Below are positions 45,347-54,280 of a DNA stretch of 64,000 nucleotides, in pieces. A program made the position numbers and the translations under genes. Source of the stretch: Bifidobacterium sp. ESL0769. Its GTDB lineage: Bacteria; Actinomycetota; Actinomycetes; Actinomycetales; Bifidobacteriaceae. Below the pieces are notes generated by a model. The model was not told the DNA's origin. It made no database searches and saw only the letters and a list, made by a program, of their open reading frames with translations. Numbering within the stretch: position 1 is the stretch's first letter; each line of letters opens with the position of its first letter. The stretch is from assembly GCF_029395495.1 (NCBI RefSeq), contig NZ_CP113918.1, positions 868,001 to 932,000 of the forward strand. The letters run 5' to 3'.

Positions 45347-46387
45347 ATGAAGCGAAAAACGGATGGTGCTGAAATGCGAGATGAAACCAAGGATTTTGTG
45401 ACCGTTGCCGGAATCGATTGCGGTACCAATTCCATACGTCTCAAGGTTTCCAAGGTGTTTGCCGACGGCAGTGTCGAAGACGTCGTGCCACGCGTGCTGC
45501 AGGTCATCAGGCTCGGTCAGGATGTCGACAAAACGCATCGTTTCGCCGAAGACGCGCTTGAACGCGCCTACTCTGCGGCTCGTGATTTCGCAAAAGTTTT
45601 GAAGGAGCATCCGGCCGACGGCCTGCGTTTCGTGGCCACTTCGGCGACGCGTGATGCCGAAAACCGCAAGGATTTCGAGGACGGCATCGAATCGATCTTG
45701 GGCGTACGGCCCGAAGTGATTCCCGGAACGGAAGAAGCCGCGCTGAGCTTCCTTGGGGCTACGGGCAGCGTGCCGCGCAAGGGGCTTGAGGCGCCGTATC
45801 TGGTGGTAGATCTTGGTGGTGGTTCCACAGAAATGGTGATGGGTGGCGACGGCAAGTCCGCGCCGGCCACCAGCGTACAAGCAGCATTCTCGATGAACAT
45901 CGGCTCGGTTCGGATGACGGAACGTCACTTACGTACTGATCCGCCGACGCAAGACGAAATCGCCGAGGCGAGCGAGGATATCGACCGGTATATCAATGAA
46001 GCGTTCGAGCACGTACCTGCTGGCAAAGCGCGTACCATTATTGGCGTTTCCGGAACGGTCACCACGATGACTGCGCTGGTACTGGGCTTGAAGGCATACG
46101 ACCACCGTGCCGTCGACGGCGTACGGGTTTCGTACAAGGACATTTTCGCAGTCGATGACCGCTTCCTTAACATGACCCGTGCCGAACGCGCCACCTACAA
46201 GACCATCCATCCCGGCCGCATCGATGTGGTCGGCGGGGGAGCGCTGGTTTGGAACCACGTGCTGACCAAGGTTTCCCAGGCCGCGCAACGCGACCACGGC
46301 ACCCCGATTGATTCTTTTGTTTCCAGTGATCATGGCCTTCTGGACGGCATCGTCCTTGATTACGGCATGAGAATGCTAAACAGCTGA
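45347..46387 (+). CDS. ppx: Exopolyphosphatase, Ppx/GppA family
   Basis: A 346-residue actin-like ATPase-fold phosphatase with VAGIDCGTNSIRLKV near residue 20, VDLGGGSTEMVMG near 150 and GVSGTVTTMTAL near 230. It hydrolyses inorganic polyphosphate or pppGpp. Single-domain form. An alternative ATG at 45374 follows GGATGGTG and could be the true start. Closes the divIC-DUF501-ppx block. Confidence 0.92.
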   Translation: MKRKTDGAEMRDETKDFVTVAGIDCGTNSIRLKVSKVFADGSVEDVVPRVLQVIRLGQDVDKTHRFAEDALERAYSAARDFAKVLKEHPADGLRFVATSATRDAENRKDFEDGIESILGVRPEVIPGTEEAALSFLGATGSVPRKGLEAPYLVVDLGGGSTEMVMGGDGKSAPATSVQAAFSMNIGSVRMTERHLRTDPPTQDEIAEASEDIDRYINEAFEHVPAGKARTIIGVSGTVTTMTALVLGLKAYDHRAVDGVRVSYKDIFAVDDRFLNMTRAERATYKTIHPGRIDVVGGGALVWNHVLTKVSQAAQRDHGTPIDSFVSSDHGLLDGIVLDYGMRMLNS

Positions 46388-46500
46388 TGGTTTTAGGATT
46401 ATCAATTTTGTAATATTGTATGGTGTTTTGTATTATATTGTGCCCTGTTAGTGGTAGAGCGGATGTGGCATAATAACGTCTTGTCGGCATTTGTCGATGT

Positions 46501-46581
46501 GCTCCCGTGGCGGAATTGGTAGACGCAGCTGACTTAAAATCAGCCGCCATTGGCTTGTGGGTTCGAGTCCCACCGGGAGTA
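46501..46581 (+). tRNA. tRNA-Leu (anticodon TAA)
   Basis: An 81-base cloverleaf: acceptor GCTCCCG/CGGGAGT (one G-U), D-arm GCGGAATTGGTAGACGC, anticodon arm CTGACTTAAAATCAG with TAA, a long class-II variable arm, and T-arm GGGTTCGAGTCCC. CCA is not encoded. Confidence 0.97.
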
Positions 46582-46670
46582 CTCTGTCTCATAAAGTATC
46601 GGTTTGTAACCTTGGCGACATTTCTGCGGGTAAAATAATTCATGTTTTACTTACTTGAAAGGCGATATAC

Positions 46671-47951
46671 ATGGCTGAGACTGTAGAAGGCAAACCGACA
46701 GCAGATACGGCAAAACGTGGCGGCGCGATGATCATCGTCTCGCTGATGGCCGGCTATTCCGTGGTCTACATGGACAAGAGCATGATTTCGTTGGCCATCA
46801 TGCCCATCGGCAAGCAGTTCGGGCTTGACACCGGCCAGACTGGCCTGATCATGTCGTTCTTCTTCCTGGGATACGCTTTGATGCAGATTCCCTGTGGCTG
46901 GCTGGCCGACCGCATCGGTGCCAAAAAGGTGCTGGTGGGCTCGCTTACCTTCATCGCTGTTTTCGCCTTCCTCTTCGGAGCCATGGGCGGCCTGATCCTT
47001 TTCATTGTCATGCGTTTCTGCATGGGTCTCGGCCATGGTGGCTATCCGCCGAGCGTCACCAAGTCGATTGCCGAGAACTTCCCGCTTAAAAAGCGCACGT
47101 TCGTCCAGTCGCTGATTCTTTCCACCTCCGGCATCGGCGGCATCCTCGCCTTCACCCTGGGCGGCGTGCTGGTCGATAAAAACTGGCGTCTCGCCTATGC
47201 CGTCCTCGGCGCGCTCTATCTGGTCTCCGTCATCCTCATCTGGTTCTTCGTGCCCTCGCACGGTGGCGCGGCTGAAGAAGAACAAAGGGCTCGGGCCGAA
47301 GCTCAGGCCGGCAATGCGGAAGCCGCCAAAGCCGACGCCCCCAAGGCCGGTTTTAAAGACGTCATCAAGAACCGTAACGTCATCGTCCTATTCATCGCGA
47401 TGCTGTTCATCAATGTCATGCTTTATGGCCAGATGTCGTGGATGCCCACCTATATCAAGACCACTTTCGCATTGAGTACGACGAAGGCCGCGTTGGTGCT
47501 GGCGTTCAACTCCATCTTCACCATGTTGGCCACTATCTTCTCGGGTTCCCTGCTCTCCAAGCTGTTCCTCGGCCGGGAGCGCATGGCCATTATTGGTTCC
47601 TGTCTGATTACCGCCGTGCTCATCGTGATCTTCATCTTCGTGGGCAAGAGCAGTCTGGTGATATCGATGGTGCTGCTCGCGCTGATGAGCCTGGTCTCCA
47701 TGTTTGCCTTCACCGGTATCTTTACCTGGCCGCACAAGATTATGAACGCCGAAATCATTGGTTCCTCTATCGCTGTTATCAACACCGGCGGTACGATCGG
47801 CGGCTTCCTCGCCCCGACCATCCTCGGCAATATGGTCAAGTCCGCGGGCGGCTCGTTCACCGGCGCCTTCCTGTTCATCGCCGCGATGACGATATTGTGC
47901 GCGCTGGTTGTGCTGTTTGTGAAACCGGAACTCACGACAGCCAGCAAGTAA
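46671..47951 (+). CDS. MFS transporter (anion/cation symporter-like)
   Basis: A 426-residue 12-helix major-facilitator protein. It starts after a short hydrophilic N-terminus, with the MFS loop GWLADRIGAKKVLVG near residue 80 and a charged central loop (AEEEQRARAEAQAGNAEAAK) between helices 6 and 7. VVYMDKSMISLAIMPIG near residue 30 fits the ACS/hexuronate-type group. The substrate is unknown. It stands just after tRNA-Leu. Confidence 0.88.
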   Translation: MAETVEGKPTADTAKRGGAMIIVSLMAGYSVVYMDKSMISLAIMPIGKQFGLDTGQTGLIMSFFFLGYALMQIPCGWLADRIGAKKVLVGSLTFIAVFAFLFGAMGGLILFIVMRFCMGLGHGGYPPSVTKSIAENFPLKKRTFVQSLILSTSGIGGILAFTLGGVLVDKNWRLAYAVLGALYLVSVILIWFFVPSHGGAAEEEQRARAEAQAGNAEAAKADAPKAGFKDVIKNRNVIVLFIAMLFINVMLYGQMSWMPTYIKTTFALSTTKAALVLAFNSIFTMLATIFSGSLLSKLFLGRERMAIIGSCLITAVLIVIFIFVGKSSLVISMVLLALMSLVSMFAFTGIFTWPHKIMNAEIIGSSIAVINTGGTIGGFLAPTILGNMVKSAGGSFTGAFLFIAAMTILCALVVLFVKPELTTASK

Positions 47952-48052
47952 AACGGAATCAGATTGTCTCTGACGGATAATCGATAACCGATATTTTGTG
48001 GGTTCGCACACAAAGAAACGTGTTGCACATAGAGTGACGTTAAAATAGGGAT

Positions 48053-49516
48053 ATGTTCACAATTCTCGACATGTTCAAAATCGGCGTCGGGCCGAGCTCG
48101 TCGCATACCGTTGGCCCGATGGTGGCTGCTTCGAATTTCGTCACCTCACTTGACGAGCGCGACCTGCTCGGTCGCGTAAGTCGCGTCAAGACCACGCTTT
48201 ACGGTTCCCTGTCGATGACTGGTCTCGGCCACGGCACTGACAGAGCCACCATGGCGGGTCTGGAAGGCGACGTGCCGGCCATAGTCGACACGATGCATTT
48301 GGCGACCATCAGGGAAGAGTGCGAGAACACCGGCAGGCTCAACCTCGGAGGCAAACATAATATTGATTTCGATTACAGCAAGGACGTCATCTTCGAGAAA
48401 TGGAAGATGCTCGCCGCCCATCCCAACGGCATGCGTTTCGAGGCGTTCGACAAAACAGGCCGGAAAATAGACGAGCAGGTCTGGTATTCCATCGGCGGCG
48501 GATTCGTACGCAAAGGTCATCCCGACGACCTTTTGATCGGCATCCATGAGAAGGCGCCGAAGGGCACGACCTTTGCTGAAGAGGCGAGCGTCGACAGCAG
48601 CAATGATTTTCCGCCTGAAGCGCCCTATCCCTTTGCCAGCGCGGACGAGCTGCTTGAAATCTGCAAGCGCGAAGGCAAAAGCATCTCCGAAATCGTATGG
48701 GCCAATGAGACGGCCACGCGTTCGCCCAAAGAAGTCAAGGATGCGCTGTTGAACGTCTGGCATCATATGGATGACTGTGTCAAGAACGGCTGCATGTCCA
48801 CTCAACACACGCTGCCCGGCGGCCTTGACGTGCCGCGACGCGCACCAAAGATTTACCGTGAGCTTTCCGGCAACGCCGACATTCTTTCGCATAATGTGCG
48901 TAGACCCGCCGCCCTGCTCGAATCCTCCGAATGCACGTGGGTCGACCTTTTCGCGCTCGCGGTCAACGAGGAGAACGCCGGCGGTGGCCGCATCGTCACC
49001 GCCCCCACCAACGGTTCGGCAGGCATCATCCCAGCGGTGCTCGAATATTATTGGCATTTCGCCGGAACAGCGAACGAGGATGGCGTCATCCGCTTCCTCC
49101 TGGCCGCCGGGGCCGTCGGTTACCTTTTCAAGCGCAACGCTTCCATTTCCGGAGCGGAGGTCGGCTGCCAGGGGGAAGTCGGTTCCGCGGCTTCGATGGC
49201 GGCTGCAGGGCTTTGCGAAGTGATGCAGGGCACGCCGCGGCAGGTCGAGAACGCGGCGGAAGTGGCCATGGAGCATCATCTGGGGCTGACCTGTGACCCG
49301 GTGGCCGGCCTCGTCCAGATTCCCTGCATCGAGCGCAACGCGATGGCCGCCAACACCGCCGTCAACGCGGTACGCATGGCCTTGCTCGGTAACGGCCAGC
49401 ACATGGTCAGCCTCGATCAGGTCATCAAGACGATGAAAGACACCGGCGCCGACATGATGTCGAAGTACAAGGAGACCTCGGAAGGCGGTCTTGCCGTCAA
49501 TGTCGTCGAATGCTGA
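48053..49516 (+). CDS. sdaA: L-serine dehydratase, iron-sulfur type, single chain
   Basis: A 487-residue fused beta-alpha enzyme of standard length, opening with [18 protein letters not shown]. The Fe-S cluster Cys lie in the C-terminal domain: near [10 protein letters not shown], and [21 protein letters not shown] near 430. It converts serine to pyruvate and ammonia and is oxygen-sensitive. AT-rich upstream region. Confidence 0.95.
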   Translation: MFTILDMFKIGVGPSSSHTVGPMVAASNFVTSLDERDLLGRVSRVKTTLYGSLSMTGLGHGTDRATMAGLEGDVPAIVDTMHLATIREECENTGRLNLGGKHNIDFDYSKDVIFEKWKMLAAHPNGMRFEAFDKTGRKIDEQVWYSIGGGFVRKGHPDDLLIGIHEKAPKGTTFAEEASVDSSNDFPPEAPYPFASADELLEICKREGKSISEIVWANETATRSPKEVKDALLNVWHHMDDCVKNGCMSTQHTLPGGLDVPRRAPKIYRELSGNADILSHNVRRPAALLESSECTWVDLFALAVNEENAGGGRIVTAPTNGSAGIIPAVLEYYWHFAGTANEDGVIRFLLAAGAVGYLFKRNASISGAEVGCQGEVGSAASMAAAGLCEVMQGTPRQVENAAEVAMEHHLGLTCDPVAGLVQIPCIERNAMAANTAVNAVRMALLGNGQHMVSLDQVIKTMKDTGADMMSKYKETSEGGLAVNVVEC

Positions 49517-49689
49517 CAATGCGGCGAACCGGCAACTCGCCGTATTCGCAGCGAATGGTTCGGCAGCTTGTTCGGAAATGATAACGATTTTCCTCTCGTA
49601 GGTTCTGTGCACTTTCGGCCTATCGACGAACATCGGGGTGCGGGAAGTGCTAACCTAATGTCATTGTAAAACAACAAGGAGGCCTACGT

Positions 49690-50097
49690 ATGGCTACGAA
49701 CATGCCCGAGGTAAATGCCGAGTTCGGCGCGAAACCCGTTATCGAATTCCCCGATACTCCCGCACCGGCCGGTCTCAAGGCTGTGGAACTGGTCGAAGGC
49801 AACGGTCCGATGGTCCGTTCCGGAGACAATGTAACCGTCAACTATCACGGCGTGGTCTGGGGCAAGGAAGAACCGTTCGACTCGAGCTTCGACCGTCATC
49901 AGCCGGCGAGTTTCGGCATCGGTGTCGGCCAGGTCATCAAAGGGTGGGACCGCACGGTTCCCGGACACAACGTCGGTTCGCGTCTGGTGGTCTCGATCCC
50001 GCCGGAATACGGTTACGGCAGGCAGGGCATGCCACAGGCCGGAATAGGCGGAGATGACACGCTGGTGTTTGTCATCGACATCATTTCCACGCGCTGA
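49690..50097 (+). CDS. FKBP-type peptidyl-prolyl isomerase
   Basis: A 135-residue single-domain FKBP without signal peptide. It shows VTVNYHGVVWGKEEPFDSSFDR near residue 48, GQVIKGWDRTVPGHNVGSRLVVSIPPEYGYG near 80-110 and DTLVFVIDI at the end. It catalyses prolyl isomerisation in the cytoplasm. AAGGAGG precedes the start. A GC-rich hairpin follows, then greA. Confidence 0.95.
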   Translation: MATNMPEVNAEFGAKPVIEFPDTPAPAGLKAVELVEGNGPMVRSGDNVTVNYHGVVWGKEEPFDSSFDRHQPASFGIGVGQVIKGWDRTVPGHNVGSRLVVSIPPEYGYGRQGMPQAGIGGDDTLVFVIDIISTR

Positions 50098-50118
50098 AGC
50101 CAGGGGAATCCAATACGA

Positions 50119-50151
50119 TTGGCCGGCCAGCGCGCCGGCCAAATTTATTTT
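50119..50151 (+). terminator. Terminator between the FKBP gene and greA
   Basis: TTGGCCGGC at 50119-50127 pairs perfectly with GCCGGCCAA at 50134-50142, followed by ATTTATTTT. Confidence 0.82.
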
Positions 50152-50214
50152 GGCTTCTCCGGTACAAGCCGGGCACAAAACGTAAAACAAACCATAAAAA
50201 GGCAAGGAAGAATC

Positions 50215-50697
50215 ATGGCAGAGGAAGAAAAGACCATTCTGCTCACGCAAGAGGCCTATGACAAGCTCCAGAAGGAGCTGGCCTACCGTCAGGGCGACTA
50301 TCGCGACGAGATTACCCAGCGCATCGCCACGGCGCGCGCCGAAGGTGACCTTTCCGAAAACGGCGGCTATCAGGCTGCCCGTGAGGAACAGGGCAAGAAC
50401 GAGGGGCGCATCAACGAGCTCATCGTCAAACTGCGCAACACCAAGATCCTGAAGGCCCCGCCGGCAGGCAAGGTGGGCAACGGCTCGCTGGTCACGCTCG
50501 AGCTCGCCGGCAAGGAGATGAACTACGTACTCGGTTCCCGCGACATCGCTGTGGCCACCGACTACGACGTCATCAGCCCTGAGTCGCCCATCGGTGCGGC
50601 CATCATGGGTGCCAAGAAAGGCGACGAGGTCTCCTACAAAGCCCCGAACGGTCGTGAGATCAAGGTGAAGATCAAGGACTCCAAGCCGATGAAGTAA
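50215..50697 (+). CDS. greA: Transcription elongation factor GreA
   Basis: A 160-residue GreA: a coiled-coil N-terminus with LLTQEAYDKLQKELAY and the acidic tip EGDLSENGGYQAAREEQGKNEGRI, then a globular FKBP-like C-terminal domain ending KVKIKDSKPMK. It rescues backtracked RNA polymerase. The ATG at 50215 follows AAGGAAG; the open frame further upstream is the FKBP terminator region. Confidence 0.97.
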   Translation: MAEEEKTILLTQEAYDKLQKELAYRQGDYRDEITQRIATARAEGDLSENGGYQAAREEQGKNEGRINELIVKLRNTKILKAPPAGKVGNGSLVTLELAGKEMNYVLGSRDIAVATDYDVISPESPIGAAIMGAKKGDEVSYKAPNGREIKVKIKDSKPMK

Positions 50698-50751
50698 GGC
50701 CGGCTTTTGTTCACCTGTTTTATCGGCATATTGTCATATCGATAAATATGA

Positions 50752-50792
50752 AAAGGGTCTGAATCCATGCAATCGTGGGTTCAGACCCTTTC
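50752..50792 (+). terminator. Terminator after greA
   Basis: AAAGGGTCTGAA pairs with TTCAGACCCTTT across a 16-base loop, followed by CGTTTG. Confidence 0.82.
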
Positions 50793-50905
50793 GTTTGCCT
50801 ATGAAGCATGGAAAGAATGAAGGTATGGAAAATGGTCTCGAAACGTCGTTAACAGTTCTATGGGATTATACGGGAAAATCTTTCTAAGACGAAAGGTTTT
50901 CGGCA

Positions 50906-51940
50906 TTACCATAGGTTGACGATGACCATGTAGATGGCCACCATATGGCAGGCGTAACCGGCAACCGTGCCCAAATGGAAAATCTCGTGGAAGCCGAAGA
51001 CGCGCGGCCATGGGTCGGGCTTGCGCAGCGCGTAGACGATGGCCCCGGCGATATAGCAGGCGCCGCCCGCAGCGAGCAGAACGACCACCGCCGGGCCCGC
51101 GTAAGGTGAGAACCAGAAGAGATCGAGAAAGGCGACGCCGGAGACGCCAAAGATGATGTAGACCGCTGTATAAAGCCAGCGTGGTGCGTTAATCCAGATG
51201 ACGTGAATCAAGAGCGCCACCAGCGTGCAGGCCCACATCCCGCCGATCACCCCGTTGCGCCAGTTCGGTGTCAGGGCGAAGGAGACCGGGGTGTAGGTGC
51301 CGGCGATCAACAGGAAGATATTCATATGGTCGATGCGGCGCAGGATGTCGGTGGTCTTGGGCGACCAATCGCCCAAATGGTAGGCGGCGGAGTTCGTGAA
51401 CAGGATCATCGAGCAGACCATGAAGACGGCGCATGCCCATTTGAGCCCCGTGCCTTTTGCCAGGCAGATGAGCACGATACCGGCGGCGAGTGAGAGCGGC
51501 GCCGCCACGGCGTGGATCCAGCCGCGCAGCAACGGCTTCGGCCGTCCATGAACGTCAAGGCGGACCTTGCGTCCAGGCATGGGCGGGGGAGTGATGCCCA
51601 ATGTTTCGGCGGCCTTCACTTCGCCTTGGGCGATGACGTAGGCTGCACGCTCCTCGGCTTTGCGGCGGATGGTGTCGGCCTTGCTGTGCGCCACCGTTCT
51701 GATGGCTTCGGCCTTGGCTTCCATGGCCTGCTGCTGCGCCTTGGTAACAGTGGTTTTGATGTCTTTGGGGTCCTTGGCCGGTTTGCCGGAGCGAGGGGAA
51801 TTTGTATTATTCCTGGCCAATCCGTTTTGCTTCGTTGTTTTTGACGATAAGTTGCTGCTGTCGCCCTGCCCGGAGGCATGATGATACGTATTGATGGCTA
51901 TGGTGCCGTCTGCCATGGTTTTGACGGACTTGTTGGACAT
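50906..51940 (-). CDS. Hemolysin III/PAQR family membrane protein with an N-terminal extension
   Basis: A 344-residue protein. The last 210 residues form the seven-helix hemolysin III domain with SAAYHLGDWSP, RRIDHMNIFLLIAGTYTPV and a His-rich end (FHEIFHLGTVAGYACHMVAI). The first 130 residues, mostly charged and Ala-rich (AQQQAMEAKAEAIRTVAHSK and on), are not usual for the family and may form a coiled coil. PAQR-type folds include metal-dependent hydrolases; this one's role is unknown. AGGGA precedes the ATG. Confidence 0.88.
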   Translation of the reverse strand: MSNKSVKTMADGTIAINTYHHASGQGDSSNLSSKTTKQNGLARNNTNSPRSGKPAKDPKDIKTTVTKAQQQAMEAKAEAIRTVAHSKADTIRRKAEERAAYVIAQGEVKAAETLGITPPPMPGRKVRLDVHGRPKPLLRGWIHAVAAPLSLAAGIVLICLAKGTGLKWACAVFMVCSMILFTNSAAYHLGDWSPKTTDILRRIDHMNIFLLIAGTYTPVSFALTPNWRNGVIGGMWACTLVALLIHVIWINAPRWLYTAVYIIFGVSGVAFLDLFWFSPYAGPAVVVLLAAGGACYIAGAIVYALRKPDPWPRVFGFHEIFHLGTVAGYACHMVAIYMVIVNLW

Positions 51941-52135
51941 GGTCCCTCCAAAGTCTCAACTATTCCTGTTGTTTCAATTACCTGCTACATCGGGCGATAC
52001 GCTGTGAAATGCTCAAAACCAGATAACTGGTCTCCGCCTACGCAAACGTAACTTACGACATCGTAACCTGAGTTGGTGACATATTTTTTAAGACCGACAA
52101 CACCCGGCGAAACCGACTCATAGTATCATTGAACT

Positions 52136-53638
52136 ATGGCTGATTTTGATGAGATTCTCGCCGCGCAGTCCGATTTCGACGCAGGCGATCGTGAATGGCT
52201 TCATTTGTTGGTGGCGGACTGGCAGGTCATCGCCGATTTGAGTTTTGCGGACCTGTTGCTGGTCCTTCGGCGTGACGACGGCAAATACATCGTCGCCGAG
52301 CAGTGCCGCCCATCCACCGTGATGACGATGCGCAGCGATGATGCAGTCGGCAATGAGGTCTCGCCGAACCTAGTCGATGAGATCGACACCGCGATGAACG
52401 CCAAAGGGGTACTACACACCACGACGTTGCACCAGGTCGGCAAATCGAGTGTCTGCAACGTCTACGCTCCGATACGTTGCGGCAACAAGACGCTTGGCGT
52501 GGTGGTGCGCGAGACCAATATGTCGACCCGTGAATCCAACGGCCGCTACGAATCCGAAAGCATCAATGCCGGCAAGATGCTCTTCGAAATGATTCCTCGT
52601 GGGCAATTCCCCTATCATGACGCACTGATGAGCCAGCAGCACAACGCCAGGGTCTCGGACGGCTTCATCATCCTCGGCCCCACCGGCATCGTCAAATATG
52701 CCGCGCCCAACGCCATCAGCTGCTTCCGCAGGCTTGGTGCCATCACCCAAATGGAAGGACACTATTTAAGCGAAATAGGAACGCAACTGCTCCATCCCAA
52801 CGACCCGGTCCCAGAGACCCTGCCGCTGGTCCTGAGCGGCAAGGCGGCCGCCGACTGTGAGCTCGACGCCAACAATTCCATGGTCTCGATGCATTCGTTG
52901 CCGCTCTACAACGAAACAGGACGTGCCGGCGCCATCGTGCTTTGCCGCGATGTCACGGAACTGCGTCGTCGCGAACAGGAACTGCAAACGAAGGACGCCA
53001 CCATCTCCGAAATCCACCACAGGGTAAAGAACAATCTCCAGACTGTGTCTGCATTGCTCCGCCTGCAGGCGCGAAAGACGAAATCGCAGGAGGTGAAAAC
53101 CGAACTCAAGGAGGCGCAACGACGTATCCAGACCATCGCCACCGTGCACGAGGGCCTGAGCCAGACCGTCAATGAGATTGTCGACTATGACGCCGTGATC
53201 TCGAATTTGCTCAAGATGAGTGTTGACCTTGCCACGATGGACGACCAGCACATCCACATTCGTTACATCGGTAAGTTCGGCATGATGCCGGCGCAGGATG
53301 CCACGCCGCTTTCGCTGGTGTTGACCGAGCTCATCACCAATGCCGTCGAGCATGGTTTCGAAGGCCGCAAGGAAGGCAACATCACCATTTCCGTGGGCCG
53401 CAGCGGCAATCATCTGAACGTCGTCGTCGAAGATGACGGCTCCGGCCTGGCCGCGGAAGAAGACAATGGCATGGCCCGTTCCTCCGGTTCCGGGCTCGGC
53501 ACGCAGATCATCAACACCTTCGTGACCAACGACTTCAACGGCACTGTGCGTTGGGACGAACGCCACGGCGGCGGCACGCGCGTCATCCTCGACATCAACC
53601 TGCGTGCGGCGCAGGAAGGCGACGAGAGGGAGTACTGA
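52136..53638 (+). CDS. pdtaS: PdtaS-type cytoplasmic sensor histidine kinase
   Basis: A 500-residue soluble kinase with an N-terminal GAF-like domain to about 160, a PAS-like domain at about 180-275, a HisKA_2 phosphoacceptor domain with EIHHRVKNNLQTVSALL near residue 298, and a HATPase_c domain with VLTELITNAVEHGFEG and DDGSGL. Matches mycobacterial PdtaS, which signals to the ANTAR response regulator PdtaR. A whiB gene lies next to it, as in mycobacteria. No response regulator lies nearby. Confidence 0.92.
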   Translation: MADFDEILAAQSDFDAGDREWLHLLVADWQVIADLSFADLLLVLRRDDGKYIVAEQCRPSTVMTMRSDDAVGNEVSPNLVDEIDTAMNAKGVLHTTTLHQVGKSSVCNVYAPIRCGNKTLGVVVRETNMSTRESNGRYESESINAGKMLFEMIPRGQFPYHDALMSQQHNARVSDGFIILGPTGIVKYAAPNAISCFRRLGAITQMEGHYLSEIGTQLLHPNDPVPETLPLVLSGKAAADCELDANNSMVSMHSLPLYNETGRAGAIVLCRDVTELRRREQELQTKDATISEIHHRVKNNLQTVSALLRLQARKTKSQEVKTELKEAQRRIQTIATVHEGLSQTVNEIVDYDAVISNLLKMSVDLATMDDQHIHIRYIGKFGMMPAQDATPLSLVLTELITNAVEHGFEGRKEGNITISVGRSGNHLNVVVEDDGSGLAAEEDNGMARSSGSGLGTQIINTFVTNDFNGTVRWDERHGGGTRVILDINLRAAQEGDEREY

Positions 53639-53646
53639 ATATAGCT

Positions 53647-53681
53647 TGGCAGCCATTCCGCGATGCGTGGTATGGCTGCCA
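53647..53681 (+). terminator. Hairpin after pdtaS
   Basis: TGGCAGCCAT at 53647-53656 pairs perfectly with ATGGCTGCCA at 53672-53681. No clear T-run follows. Confidence 0.55.
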
Positions 53682-53791
53682 GCCCAATATCAAGTCTGGT
53701 ATTGAGTTGCCTATACCCCGATATTCGTGCGTCTCGTCGCTTGACTGATTCGTCGGCCGAGCGCAGACAAATGCATAGCCGCACGACACAA

Positions 53792-53833
53792 CAAATGTCC
53801 CTTCCGATTCCAACAAATCGGAAGGGACATTTG
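53792..53833. terminator. Bidirectional terminator between pdtaS and whiB
   Basis: CAAATGTCCCTTCCGATT at 53792-53809 pairs perfectly with AATCGGAAGGGACATTTG at 53816-53833, an 18-bp stem between convergent genes. Confidence 0.82.
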
Positions 53834-53901
53834 ATGTTAAGAAGCTACAAACAAGTCACTCACTGGCGCTGCACTTTCCAAGTGCAGCGCAACAAACGAA
53901 A

Positions 53902-54180
53902 TCAGACCTGCATCTGCATGTTCTGGCTGCGGCGGGCGCGCATGGCGCGACGCTTCAGGGCGCGGCGCTCATCCTCGCTCAGGCCGCCCCAGACGCCATA
54001 GTCCTGATTGGTGTCAAGCGCGCATTTCAAGCACGCGTCGATGACCTTGCAGGTACGGCAGATGGCCTTGGCCTCTTCGATTTGCTGATAGGCGGCGCCG
54101 GTGTTGCCGACAGGGAAGAAAAGCTCGGGATCCTTGTCGCGGCATGCCGCCTTGGCCCGCCAATCAAACGCATTACTCAT
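53902..54180 (-). CDS. whiB: WhiB-family iron-sulfur transcription factor
   Basis: A 92-residue WhiB protein. The four cluster Cys are ACRDKD near residue 9-11 and CRTCKVIDACLKC near 41-52; the family GVWGGLSEDER and a basic tail (RRALKRRAMRARRSQ) follow. It resembles WhiB1, the essential nitric-oxide-sensitive regulator. The ATG at 54180 is chosen because the 14 codons before it are not conserved. It is convergent with pdtaS, matching the mycobacterial whiB1-pdtaS neighbourhood. Confidence 0.92.
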   Translation of the reverse strand: MSNAFDWRAKAACRDKDPELFFPVGNTGAAYQQIEEAKAICRTCKVIDACLKCALDTNQDYGVWGGLSEDERRALKRRAMRARRSQNMQMQV

Positions 54181-54280
54181 AGAAGCTAACGACCTTCCTA
54201 TTTGTCCTCGACTGCATTCCACTACTTAGATAATCACGAAAACGATAATTTTTCAAGGGATTTTGCCAGAAAGATAGATT

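Noticed and set aside
48146..49633. 495-residue ORF on the minus strand
   Set aside because: Antisense to the clearly recognised serine dehydratase; no motifs of its own.
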